Source: Salinicola sp. | Lineage (GTDB): Bacteria; Pseudomonadota; Gammaproteobacteria; Pseudomonadales; Halomonadaceae | Length of the DNA: 64,000 nucleotides | Direction: 5' to 3' | NCBI GenBank assembly: GCA_002695065.1 | Contig: NZNW01000006.1 | Coordinates: forward strand, 1-64,000 | Part shown: piece after piece, positions 42,524-49,813 of the stretch | Layout of the letters: the number at the start of each line of letters is the position of its first letter | Numbering within the stretch: position 1 is the stretch's first letter | Made by a program: the position numbers and the translations under genes | Notes under the pieces: model-generated | Told to the model about the DNA's origin: nothing | Database searches by the model: none | What the model saw: only the letters and a program-made list of their open reading frames with translations

Positions 42524-42766
42524 TCAAATCAGCGTGAGCCGCGTCATCGAACGCGTGGCGAAGGCATCGAGCGCCTTCTCAGGGGAATCCCCTGAGAAGG
42601 GTCTATCCTGCGTATCGAACTCGATCCAGGGACCGTGACCATCTTTACGTTCCACGTCGTACGCTTGGCGCAAGTGACCGATAGGACACGCTGGCCCGGC
42701 AGAAGCGCCTTCATAGACGCTGTGAGATTTACCGTTTGCCGAAATCTGCAGGCAGTAAGGTTTCAT
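42524..42766 (-). CDS. Small hypothetical protein
   Basis: An 80-residue protein (MKPYCLQISANGKSHSVYEG) without known motif. The start is chosen at the ATG after GGAGCC; a longer reading of 10 residues is possible. A 27-bp near-perfect palindrome lies inside the coding sequence. Part of the second hairpin-leader block. Confidence 0.6.
   Translation of the reverse strand: MKPYCLQISANGKSHSVYEGASAGPACPIGHLRQAYDVERKDGHGPWIEFDTQDRPFSGDSPEKALDAFATRSMTRLTLI
42574..42600. repeat. 27-bp palindrome inside a gene
   Basis: CCTTCTCAGGGGA and TCCCCTGAGAAGG are 13-bp arms with a one-base centre, within the coding sequence of the 80-residue protein. Confidence 0.7.
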
Positions 42767-42795
42767 GCGGATGGCTCCAGTGAAGAACGGAGCCA

Positions 42796-42823
42796 TCCCA
42801 CCGGGAAATGGCCCCGAGTGGGA
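42796..42823 (-). promoter_or_regulatory. Leader hairpin upstream of gene ending at 42524
   Basis: TCCCAC pairs with GTGGGA and CGGG with CCCG around AAATGGC. A near-copy of the hairpin at 42476-42505. An AATGTTAA motif follows at 42829-42836. Confidence 0.6.
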
Positions 42824-42828
42824 GGGAT

Positions 42829-42836
42829 AATGTTAA
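42829..42836 (-). promoter_or_regulatory. AAYGTTAA motif next to a leader hairpin
   Basis: AATGTTAA, 62 bp before the start of the 80-residue protein. It shares the core but not the longer flanks of the other motifs, so it may be a weak member or chance. Confidence 0.35.
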
Positions 42837-42841
42837 GTCCG

Positions 42842-43426
42842 CTAGGCGGCGCTATACTTCAACGCGCTCTCGGTCGGATCTCCAACGACGTTGCTCCAGC
42901 GATACCGCCATAGCTTGCCGTCGCCATCCTTGCCAATGAAAAACGTCGCCGTGTGGGCACGCACAAACGTGACCGGCGTCGTTCTTTGACCATTGGCATC
43001 CCAGCCAGCCGCCATCTGAATCACCGTACCCGCAGGCATCTCGCTAGCGAGCGTCTTCTGACGTTTGATTTTCAGACGATGCTGACGGCAAGCCTCGCGC
43101 CATGCCACAGCAAACTCTGACTGCACGTCGGACTGTTTCAAAAGCCGCTCCGGGCAGTCGTAGTAGTAGGGATGCATGGATTCATCCATGTCCTTGTAAC
43201 CCCAGCCTCGATCACCTTCGCGACGGCTGCAGGGAGATGGCCCCGACAACAGATACACCGTGATAAAGCGGTAATTCTGCTCCGGCTTGAAGTACAGCAG
43301 GTAGAGCACGTTGCCCCGAAGGGAGTGGTCTATGATCTCGAATCGTCCCGGCTCGTTATGCTCATCGAAGATGTGGCGAACCAGTTCGTCGCGAGATGTC
43401 GTGGTGTAGGGGACAGTCCAGCCCAT
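42842..43426 (-). CDS. ICE hypothetical protein
   Basis: A 194-residue soluble protein (MGWTVPYTTTSRDELVRHIF) with GGAG 8 bp upstream. A conserved-looking pattern YKDMDESMHPYYYDCPERLL and a basic middle are seen; proteins of this look (DUF6927-like) occur in pKLC102-type elements. No function known. Confidence 0.68.
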   Translation of the reverse strand: MGWTVPYTTTSRDELVRHIFDEHNEPGRFEIIDHSLRGNVLYLLYFKPEQNYRFITVYLLSGPSPCSRREGDRGWGYKDMDESMHPYYYDCPERLLKQSDVQSEFAVAWREACRQHRLKIKRQKTLASEMPAGTVIQMAAGWDANGQRTTPVTFVRAHTATFFIGKDGDGKLWRYRWSNVVGDPTESALKYSAA

Positions 43427-43465
43427 GGGAGTTCTCCTGAGTGTGGTTGCATCAGAAGAGACGTC

Positions 43466-43494
43466 CCCTACAGGGAGCGATCTCCCCTGATGGG
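43466..43494 (-). promoter_or_regulatory. Leader hairpin upstream of gene ending at 42842
   Basis: CAGGGAG pairs with CTCCCCTG with one bulged C, and CCC with GGG further out. It stands 39 bp before the start codon. Confidence 0.5.
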
Positions 43495-43575
43495 TCATGA
43501 AGGGTGTGAAACGACAGAACGCCCCAAGGGGCGTTCTGATCGAGGGAGGGCGAAACCTGGTGGCTTCTTCCCGAT

Positions 43576-43704
43576 TTACTGTGTCTTGAGTTCTTTGCGC
43601 CGATTGTCTTCCCGATGGATAGCGCGGAAGCTACCCGTCAGGATGACAGCCGATGCCACAAGGAATGGCAGCATGACAAGCGCGTAAGACGAGAAATTGC
43701 TCAT
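43576..43704 (-). CDS. 42-residue membrane microprotein
   Basis: A 42-codon gene (MSNFSSYALVMLPFLVASAV then a basic tail ending KELKTQ) with one membrane helix (about 7-24). Its ATG overlaps the TGA stop of the upstream gene (ATGA), and a GGAGG site lies upstream, so it looks genuinely translated and coupled to its membrane-protein neighbour. Confidence 0.6.
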   Translation of the reverse strand: MSNFSSYALVMLPFLVASAVILTGSFRAIHREDNRRKELKTQ

Positions 43705-43943
43705 TGACCATCAGCCTCCTTGGCTGTGTCCGCAATTTGTAGATCCAGTCTAACCTTGCCATAACAGCTCAACAAGGCAATGACCAGCGCCAGTGTTCCT
43801 GCAACAGCACCGCTTAAGGCACTCCCAGCGGGACCAATCACGGCACCCACGACACAAGCAGCCAGCACGGTTGATGCGATCCGTTCAAGCGCCTCTGACA
43901 GAGCTCGCCATAGCTGCAGGCGGAACAAAGGATCTTGATTCAT
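43701..43943 (-). CDS. Small membrane protein
   Basis: An 80-residue protein with two adjacent membrane helices (about 22-62; Gly/Ala-rich AACVVGAVIGPAGSALSGAVAG). The ATG at MNQDPLF is chosen because GGAG lies 8 bp before it. It is coupled to the 42-residue microprotein downstream. Family unknown. Confidence 0.62.
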   Translation of the reverse strand: MNQDPLFRLQLWRALSEALERIASTVLAACVVGAVIGPAGSALSGAVAGTLALVIALLSCYGKVRLDLQIADTAKEADGQ

Positions 43944-43979
43944 CGGCATATCTCCAGAGTACTGCGCGGAGAAACACCG

Positions 43980-44008
43980 CCCGTTTGGGGAGTGAATCCC
44001 CAAGCGGG
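43980..44008 (-). promoter_or_regulatory. Leader hairpin upstream of gene ending at 43701
   Basis: CCCG pairs with CGGG and TTGGGGA with TCCCCAA around GTGAA, with one T/G pair. On the minus strand the loop reads TTCAC, as in the hairpin at 44656-44683. Confidence 0.65.
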
Positions 44009-44029
44009 TGGAATGAAAACCGACACTGA

Positions 44030-44047
44030 CGGGAAGCGAACTTCCCG
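44030..44047 (-). terminator. Hairpin after DUF3577 gene
   Basis: On the minus strand CGGGAAG-TTCG-CTTCCCG, 25 bp after the stop codon, with only a weak T-rich tail (GGTTTTC). Either a weak terminator or an RNA-stabilising hairpin. Confidence 0.45.
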
Positions 44048-44071
44048 ATCAGCGCGGCGAGTAAGGTGAGA

Positions 44072-44605
44072 TCAAGCGGCGACCGTTTCGGCAGCCCCTA
44101 CCGAGCCCATGTCACCGGTCTGCGGCGCAGTGCCGGCATCCGATGACCGAGCCTCATCCTGCTGAGTGTTGGTCTCTATCGAGGCCGTCTCGTCGCGCCG
44201 GGGCGCTTCGTAGACTTTCTCGCCATCGACCTTCACCCAGTTGATGAACAGCAAACGCGCCTTGAGGCTAACGGCAGTTTCACCTGCGCGGTCGCCCTTG
44301 GTACGCGTGAACGTATCGGTATAGAGATCACCGAGTTTGAAACCGATCAGAATCTTGGGCTCAGCAAGCCCCTTCTCCTGACGATCGGCCACGGTGGCGC
44401 TGAACTTCTTGACCAGTTTCTGGGCTTCCTGACCGCTAACGCGGCAGTCGAAGCGACGATAGTCCACATCATCGGCAGGACCGGTGAGTGCCGATATGTC
44501 GCAAGCCCAGAAGGCATCGCCACGTTTCGGGGTCACTTCGCGGATCCGGTTTACGTAACCGACGCCAGTGATGTGCAGGTCGAAGAATTGAGTATCGTTA
44601 GACAT
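44072..44605 (-). CDS. DUF3577 (STY4534-family) ICE replication protein
   Basis: A 177-residue protein (MSNDTQFFDLHITGVGYVNRIREV) with the DUF3577 pattern FWACDISALTGPADDVDYRRFDCRVSG and LIGFKLGDLYTDTF, then a disordered acidic tail. The fold is probably OB-like and single-strand binding, and members are annotated as pathogenicity-island replication proteins. AAAGGAG 7 bp upstream sets the start. It heads the second small-gene block, right after a 105-bp structured element and a leader hairpin. Confidence 0.82.
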   Translation of the reverse strand: MSNDTQFFDLHITGVGYVNRIREVTPKRGDAFWACDISALTGPADDVDYRRFDCRVSGQEAQKLVKKFSATVADRQEKGLAEPKILIGFKLGDLYTDTFTRTKGDRAGETAVSLKARLLFINWVKVDGEKVYEAPRRDETASIETNTQQDEARSSDAGTAPQTGDMGSVGAAETVAA

Positions 44606-44655
44606 GGTGTTGCTCCTTTCGGATTGAGTCGACGGAATCCGGGAGACACACCATC

Positions 44656-44683
44656 CCCATCGGGGAGGTGAATCCCCGGTGGG
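44656..44683 (-). promoter_or_regulatory. Leader hairpin upstream of DUF3577 gene
   Basis: CCCATCGGGGA pairs with TCCCCGGTGGG (one T/G wobble) around GGTGAA. On the minus strand it is followed by GATGGTGTGTCTCC, similar to the string at 12661. Confidence 0.65.
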
Positions 44684-44713
44684 AGGTACGGCGAGTGCCG
44701 TGAATTTGGAGGT

Positions 44714-44818
44714 AGCATCCAACTCTTGCGAGCGCCGCGTCTCAGGATGCGTTGCGGCGTTGGGATTGCCCCAAAGGGCTAAGGGCGCTGCTATTACCGT
44801 CAGCAGCCAACGTGGTAC
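44714..44818 (-). repeat. 105-bp tandem-pseudoknot element, copy B (STAXI-like)
   Basis: Second copy of the element at 13022-13126, with the same pairing: GCATCC/GGATGC enclosing CGCCGC that pairs with GCGGCG, then GTTGG/CCAAC, GCCC/GGGC and GCTGCT/AGCAGC with a loop TACC able to pair with GGTA. It lies upstream of the DUF3577 block and about 600 bp after topB. Strand follows the block it heads and is not certain. Confidence 0.65.
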
Positions 44819-44829
44819 ACCATCAGATT

Positions 44830-44849
44830 ACGCCATCGATCGATGGCGT
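44830..44849. repeat. Perfect 20-bp palindrome
   Basis: ACGCCATCGATCGATGGCGT is identical to its reverse complement. It lies 11 bp from copy B of the 105-bp element. Confidence 0.75.
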
Positions 44850-45140
44850 CAACCCAGGATCATCAATCGCAAGGTGGGGCAAGCGATCAGGATCGCCCGC
44901 CTCGCCTTGGGATTGAGGACCAGAACTGCGCGTAAGGGTGCCACCAAAACCGGTATCGGGCGGCGAGATCAGGTTGCCATTATGCCAGCACGCTAGGCAT
45001 GCCCTCGTAAACATGCATCGCGATGCCACAGCATCCAGTCCCGACTCATGGCGTTGGACCGGTAGGATTGTGCGCGGATCCCCGCACAAAAGGAGCCCAG
45101 GGGTCAGGCGATGGGCCTCGCCGATGAAAAACAAAGTCCA

Positions 45141-45184
45141 ACCGGTCAGCAAGACATCCCTGGAGAGATGCCTTGCTGACCGGT
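45141..45184. repeat. Inverted repeat with 13-bp perfect arms
   Basis: ACCGGTCAGCAAG pairs with CTTGCTGACCGGT; inside, CATC pairs with GATG around CCTGGAGA. No T-tract follows directly, so it is not a clear terminator; it could be a protein-binding or replication structure. Confidence 0.6.
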
Positions 45185-45289
45185 CAAAACGGGAAGAACA
45201 AGAGATGGCCGACAACCGGTCGGCCTGTCTAACAATGAACCTGGAGCCCTATGTACGCCAATACAGTGCAAAGTAACTTGCGGGGGGCA

Positions 45290-45377
45290 CGCGGTCTCAC
45301 CAGGCGTCGCGCTTTGGGATTGGACCACTGAGGATCCAAAGGGACCGGCTGATAACCGTCAGTCGGCAACGGGGTAC
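45290..45377. repeat. Diverged third relative of the 105-bp element
   Basis: The order of shared words is kept: GTCTCA, TTTGGGATTG, CCAAAGGG, AACCGTCAG, GGCAACG and GGGTAC, with stems CTTTGG/CCAAAG and CCGGCTGA/TCAGTCGG. It ends 41 bp before the topB stop codon. Similarity is much weaker than between copies A and B. Confidence 0.4.
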
Positions 45378-45417
45378 GGCTCTGATTATCCAGCAGCATT
45401 GCCTACCTGACAAGATG

Positions 45418-47460
45418 TTATCGACCTCTTCCTGCCGTGGTGGTCTTGGTCTTCTGACGAGAACCTCCTTTCCGCTTACCCTTCTTCCCGATCGGCTTGG
45501 TGCCATCGCAATCCGGGTAGCGGGAACACGACCAGAAGGGGCCAATGCTGCTCTTGCGTTGGCGCATTTTGGCCTGACACTTCGGGCAGGTTTCGCTCGG
45601 CGCTTCCGGGAGATTCAATTGAGGCCGCTGGAGCGCCAGGTCGACGAGTTTCTTCACCATCACCGTCTGGCGTGACATGAAATCATCCAATGTCATCTGC
45701 CCCTCGGCCACCAGGTCCAGCGCTTGCTCCCAAAGCGCTGTCATGCCCGGATTGCTGATCTGCGGCGGCAACGCTGCGATCAGCCCCTGCCCTACGGGGG
45801 TAGAAACGATGGTCCGGCCCTTCTTGCGAATAAACCCCCGCTTGAGCAAGGTCTCGATGATACCGGCACGGGTCGCCTCGGTGCCGATGCCGGCACTCTC
45901 TCGAAGGCGGGCTCGCAACCGTTCATCCGTAACGAACCGAGCGGCATTCTTCATCGCTGAAATCAGCGCCCCCTCGGTAAAAGGCTTGGGTGGCTGAGTC
46001 TGACGATCCTTGACCAGGATATCCCTGACAGAACAGCGCTCCCCCTGACGGAGAGGCGGGAGCGCCTGCGCACCGGCACCCTCCTGCTCATCGTCGTCAC
46101 CGTCCTGCCCTTTGCCCTTCCCTCGGGGGAATAGCGCTTTCCAACCCTCGACCCGCACCTGGCGTCCCGATGCCATGAATGTCTCGCCGGATAGATCAAG
46201 ACGCACATCGGTCTGATCGTATTCATGGGCGGGCAGGAACTGTGCCAGGTAATGCCGCCGGATGTGATCGTAAACCCGAAACTCGTCATCGCTCATGCGA
46301 TCAATCCGGCAAGGTGCCGTGGTAGGAATGATCCCGTGGTGGGCCGTGATCTTGCTGTCGTTCCAGACGTGGCTCTTGAGCGTCTGATCCAGACGTTCGA
46401 TCAACGGAGAGAGCTTCTGATCCGACTGCAGGAGCGCCTTCACGACCACCCCAACTTCGGAGAGCATCGACGTCGGCAGGTAGCGGCAGTCGGTACGTGG
46501 GTAGGTTGTTGCCTTATGGGTCTCGTAGAGTGACTGGGCAATATCGAGCACCTGCTGGGCACCAAAGCCAAAACGCTTCGAGCACGCTTGCTGCAGCGTA
46601 CCCAGGTCCATCACCAACGGCTGCGCCTCGCGCTTGCGTGATGTTTGGACCGACGCCACTATTGCCGGGCCGTTCTGGCAGCGGGCCACCACCGCCCGCG
46701 CCGAATCCTGGTTGATGCAACGCCCTTCCTCGTCGAGCCAGTCCTCGTTCGCCGGCAGCCACTTCGCCCGGAATGCTCCACCTTCCGCCTGTAGGTCCGC
46801 AACCACTTCCCAGAACGGCTTCGGCACGAATTTCGCGATCTCCTGGTCGCGCCTCACGACCAGTGCCAGTGTCGGTGTTTGAACCCGCCCTACTGACAAT
46901 ACGCCCTGGTGTCCTTGCTGCTGAGCCAGTACCGAAAACGCGCGGGTCAGATTCATGCCGACCAGCCAGTCGGCACGGGAACGGCCCAGTCCCGCCTGAT
47001 ACAGCGGATACGTCGACTCTCCTGGACGGATACTGGCCAGCGCCTTTCGAATCGATGCCTCATCCAGCGCGGAGATCCAGAGCCTGGAGACGCGGCCCTG
47101 ATATCGACAAGCGTCGAGGATTTCACGCCCGATGGTTTCACCCTCGCGATCAGCATCGGTCGACACCACCACTTCACTACTCTGCTTGAGCAGCCCCTGG
47201 ATCACCTTGAACTGCTTGCTGGCATCCTTGCGCACCGTGTTCTTCCACTGCGCGGGCTGGATGGGTAGCGAGTCCAGCGACCAGCGCTTGAGTGCCGGGT
47301 CGTAGGCTTCGGGTGGAGCTTGTTCAAGGAGATGGCCGAAAGCCCAGGTGACGACCACGCCATCGCCCTGAAGGCAGCCATTGCCTTTACGGGTCGCACC
47401 CAGCACCGCGCCAATATCGCGAGCCTGAGAGGGTTTTTCGCAGAGGAACAATCGAGACAT
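45418..47460 (-). CDS. topB: DNA topoisomerase III
   Basis: A 680-residue type IA topoisomerase. Toprim domain: FLCEKPSQARDI at the start and STDADREGETIG near residue 105. The catalytic Tyr is in TTYPRTDCRYLP near residue 330. A C-terminal zinc ribbon is seen (CPKCQAK ... CSRYPDCDG, about 640-665), then a Lys/Arg tail. It would unlink replicated or transferred element DNA. An AAYGTTAA motif lies 66 bp upstream. The ATG at MSRLFLC is the family start; a GTG five codons earlier is an alternative. Confidence 0.92.
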   Translation of the reverse strand: MSRLFLCEKPSQARDIGAVLGATRKGNGCLQGDGVVVTWAFGHLLEQAPPEAYDPALKRWSLDSLPIQPAQWKNTVRKDASKQFKVIQGLLKQSSEVVVSTDADREGETIGREILDACRYQGRVSRLWISALDEASIRKALASIRPGESTYPLYQAGLGRSRADWLVGMNLTRAFSVLAQQQGHQGVLSVGRVQTPTLALVVRRDQEIAKFVPKPFWEVVADLQAEGGAFRAKWLPANEDWLDEEGRCINQDSARAVVARCQNGPAIVASVQTSRKREAQPLVMDLGTLQQACSKRFGFGAQQVLDIAQSLYETHKATTYPRTDCRYLPTSMLSEVGVVVKALLQSDQKLSPLIERLDQTLKSHVWNDSKITAHHGIIPTTAPCRIDRMSDDEFRVYDHIRRHYLAQFLPAHEYDQTDVRLDLSGETFMASGRQVRVEGWKALFPRGKGKGQDGDDDEQEGAGAQALPPLRQGERCSVRDILVKDRQTQPPKPFTEGALISAMKNAARFVTDERLRARLRESAGIGTEATRAGIIETLLKRGFIRKKGRTIVSTPVGQGLIAALPPQISNPGMTALWEQALDLVAEGQMTLDDFMSRQTVMVKKLVDLALQRPQLNLPEAPSETCPKCQAKMRQRKSSIGPFWSCSRYPDCDGTKPIGKKGKRKGGSRQKTKTTTAGRGR

Positions 47461-47526
47461 GTCACCGGGCCTCACAGGATGTGTATGTCCCCAGCGTGAC
47501 GGAGAAGACCGATCGAATCAGCAGAA

Positions 47527-47534
47527 AACGTTAA
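47527..47534 (-). promoter_or_regulatory. AAYGTTAA motif upstream of topB
   Basis: The coding strand reads TTAACGTTTTCTGCTGAT, one base different from the site before the RAQPRD operon. 66 bp before the start codon. Confidence 0.6.
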
Positions 47535-47625
47535 TTCTCACCATGGCGACAAAATGACTCTCCCGTAAAGCAGATACCCACCCCAATCCGAAATGACGCC
47601 ACATCATGGGCATGGGCATGGGCAG

Positions 47626-48204
47626 TCAGTTCAATGTCGCATTCAGTCGCTGGGTCAGCGCTGACTCCATGGCATTGCCATCGTAAGGCAAACGGTCATC
47701 AGCCGGTGCCCAACTGTAGTGGATCCTGGACCCCGAACCGTTCTTCTGAATCTGCACCCGCTGCAGGATCGAATATTGCGTGCCACCGAGGGTCTGGGTG
47801 CCGTAATCGCCCAGGTCATAGAACGAGCCTGGCGTTACGGTATGTCGCCATGCGGCATCCCCCATCTGCCATTTGGACATCGTGTTCCCCTGCTCGAAAT
47901 CGCCTTCCGCACGGAATCCAAAGGCGGGCTTGATGCGTGCATAAGCCGTGTCGACATCCAGCGAGCTCTCCACGTCGACCGAGCCTCGCTGTGGCCCTAA
48001 CGCGTTCACATCCACGGATTCGCCCTGAGCATTCGTCGCCACCTGTTGCGGCGTCTCGTTAGGGTCATAGTTGAGTGGCTCACCCGTGATCGGATTGTTG
48101 ATGCAGGTCACGCAGACACCATTGGAGTAGTAGTGATCCTTGGCGGCACAACCAGAGAGTGCCAGCCCAATCACAACAGCCATCCCCGCGATCTTGATTT
48201 CCAT
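47626..48204 (-). CDS. Lipoprotein of unknown function
   Basis: A 192-residue lipoprotein with lipobox LALSGC (Cys near residue 19). The mature part includes YYSNGVCVTCINNPITGEPLNYDP, a string common to a family of small gammaproteobacterial lipoproteins. The ATG at MEIKIAG is chosen because the hydrophobic signal begins there. It lies between topB and a PH-domain protein; no role in transfer is established. Confidence 0.7.
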   Translation of the reverse strand: MEIKIAGMAVVIGLALSGCAAKDHYYSNGVCVTCINNPITGEPLNYDPNETPQQVATNAQGESVDVNALGPQRGSVDVESSLDVDTAYARIKPAFGFRAEGDFEQGNTMSKWQMGDAAWRHTVTPGSFYDLGDYGTQTLGGTQYSILQRVQIQKNGSGSRIHYSWAPADDRLPYDGNAMESALTQRLNATLN

Positions 48205-48223
48205 GTCCGTGTCTCCCGTCCAG

Positions 48224-48811
48224 TTAGAGGGCTTGCGTGCCTTCAAACTCGCGATAGTTGAGGCGGTGTTTTTCTGAGGTATTGAGCTGATGTATCCAGT
48301 CGGCCAATTGATAGGCGTTTGGCTGAGCAGGGATTTTCAAGATGGGATGAGAACGGTCGACGGTATCCAGAACCACCGTCCCCAATCCGAGCAGACGCTC
48401 CGTTAGCGAGCGGTTGGTGGTGATGTCCCGGATCCGCACCAGCTCGATCTGGTCTCGCCGACGACTCAGGATGCCGCGCGTGTACTCGAGACGCTGATTG
48501 GAGAACGCATAGGAGGAGGTTTTTAGGACAAGAAGCTGGAATGCCACAGGAAGCAAGCACACAGCCCAGATCACAATAAGCAAGCCGGCGACCACGCTCT
48601 CGGATGCCATGTCAGCGAGAAACCCATACGCCCCCAGGGCATAGAGGACCAGGAAGGTCAGACACGCCCCCATCACGACCCAGCTGATGAATGGCGCGAT
48701 CAGCACTTTGACCGACGGTTTCACCGTGACGAGCGAGACTTCCTGCGTGGCCGAGTTTCCTGCCACCAGGTTTGCCATATCGGTGTCGGGATCCACTAGG
48801 TTCGGGTCCAC
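48224..48811 (-). CDS. PH-domain (bPH2-type) membrane protein
   Basis: A 195-residue protein with two membrane helices (about 50-70 and 78-100) and a bacterial PH-like domain (about 105-175; YAFSNQRLEYTRGILSRRRDQIELVRIRDI). A GTG start with AAGGAG 6 bp upstream fits. It lies in the ssb-topB interval. Possibly a membrane-stress or envelope protein. Confidence 0.75.
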   Translation of the reverse strand: MDPNLVDPDTDMANLVAGNSATQEVSLVTVKPSVKVLIAPFISWVVMGACLTFLVLYALGAYGFLADMASESVVAGLLIVIWAVCLLPVAFQLLVLKTSSYAFSNQRLEYTRGILSRRRDQIELVRIRDITTNRSLTERLLGLGTVVLDTVDRSHPILKIPAQPNAYQLADWIHQLNTSEKHRLNYREFEGTQAL

Positions 48812-48814
48812 CGT

Positions 48815-49216
48815 TCACTCCTTGCCGACCTCGGCCTCGGGTTGATGAGCCGCCTGGCGCTGCTGTTCCAACACCGCCTGCTTAGCCTCGGACTTCGCCA
48901 ACCTCTTTGCCTGACGCTCGCAGTCATCCTCGATATCGGATAGCCCCTGGCGAGTCATTGGTTCATCGAGCTCCGCGAGTCCCGATCGCAGAGTTCTTGC
49001 GACACATCCGTCACCGATTGATGCTTGGCGAACGTCAGCCCTTGGCAACGGTTGGGAATCGTAGACTCCCTCAGCCCCGAATCCAGACAGTCCCATCATC
49101 ACAACTCCCATAACGGCGTTGCGCCAGGAGCGGAGAACGCACCCGCACACGATGAGAGCAAGGCCGGTCAGGGCAAAGATGACCGCCACGAAATAGCCAA
49201 TTTCCGCACCTGTCAT
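48815..49216 (-). CDS. Small membrane protein
   Basis: A 133-residue protein with two N-terminal membrane helices (about 5-28 and 31-52) and a charged, Ala/Lys-rich coiled-coil C-terminus (QAKRLAKSEAKQAVLEQQRQ). It overlaps the ssb stop by 4 bp. No family known. Confidence 0.65.
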   Translation of the reverse strand: MTGAEIGYFVAVIFALTGLALIVCGCVLRSWRNAVMGVVMMGLSGFGAEGVYDSQPLPRADVRQASIGDGCVARTLRSGLAELDEPMTRQGLSDIEDDCERQAKRLAKSEAKQAVLEQQRQAAHQPEAEVGKE

Positions 49217-49704
49217 TCATCATCCCCTTGACCGCTCCCCGCTGGATTCGTCCACTCGCCCTCCGGCCCAGCCGCCTTGGCATAAGCCCCCTGCTGTGTG
49301 GCTGGCGAAGATGGTTGTCGAGTGGACTGTCCCTGAGCGGGCTCCAGGACGACTTGTGATACTCGGTAAGGCAGGATCCCGACGCGATCGGCCTGGACCT
49401 TGAAGGCCGAGCGATCTTCGCCGGTTTCGCGGTCCTGCCAGGTATCCTGCACCATCCGCCCTGACACCATGACCCGCATGCCTTGCTGGTACAGATTTGC
49501 CCAGGCTTGGGCATCGCGATGCCAGATTTCGACGTTGGCCCAGAAGCCCCCTCGATCGACCATGCCGGAATCGGTCAGGACCAGATTGTCGAAACGGACG
49601 TTGACACGCAGCAAGGCTCTCGGAGCGTCATTGCCGTTACCGGGAAAGGTACGCAATTCTGGTTGGGTGCCGATGTTGCCTTCACCGTAGAAGCGGGTGC
49701 TCAT
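49213..49704 (-). CDS. ssb: Single-stranded DNA-binding protein
   Basis: A 163-residue OB-fold protein. The ssDNA-binding core is about residues 1-115 (VNVRFDN, WANVEIWHRDAQAWANLYQQGMRVMVSGRM). The Gly/Pro/Gln-rich tail ends in GQGDDE and lacks the usual DDIPF-type tip that binds partner enzymes. It probably covers transferred strands of the element. An AAYGTTAA motif lies 64 bp upstream. Confidence 0.85.
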   Translation of the reverse strand: MSTRFYGEGNIGTQPELRTFPGNGNDAPRALLRVNVRFDNLVLTDSGMVDRGGFWANVEIWHRDAQAWANLYQQGMRVMVSGRMVQDTWQDRETGEDRSAFKVQADRVGILPYRVSQVVLEPAQGQSTRQPSSPATQQGAYAKAAGPEGEWTNPAGSGQGDDE

Positions 49705-49768
49705 GACAAAACCTCGATAAGGGGGTGTCATGACACTGTGTCCAAAACCTGCCCATCGATCAGTCAAG

Positions 49769-49776
49769 AATGTTAA
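49769..49776 (-). promoter_or_regulatory. AAYGTTAA motif upstream of ssb
   Basis: The coding strand reads TTAACATTCTTGACTGAT, sharing CTGAT at the same place as the topB and RAQPRD sites. 64 bp before the start codon. Confidence 0.55.
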
Positions 49777-49813
49777 TCAGGATCGGCATGGTTTCTGCAC
49801 TGATTCACTACTA

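Larger units (their letters stand above)
44819..45289. other. Gene-free stretch rich in palindromes
   Basis: There is no convincing gene. It contains a perfect 20-bp palindrome at 44830-44849, a 12-bp palindrome GCATCGCGATGC at 45015-45026, a stem TGTGCG/CGCACA near 45070, and a 13-bp inverted repeat at 45141-45184. TTGGGATTG, also found in the 105-bp element, recurs near 44909. Confidence 0.6.
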
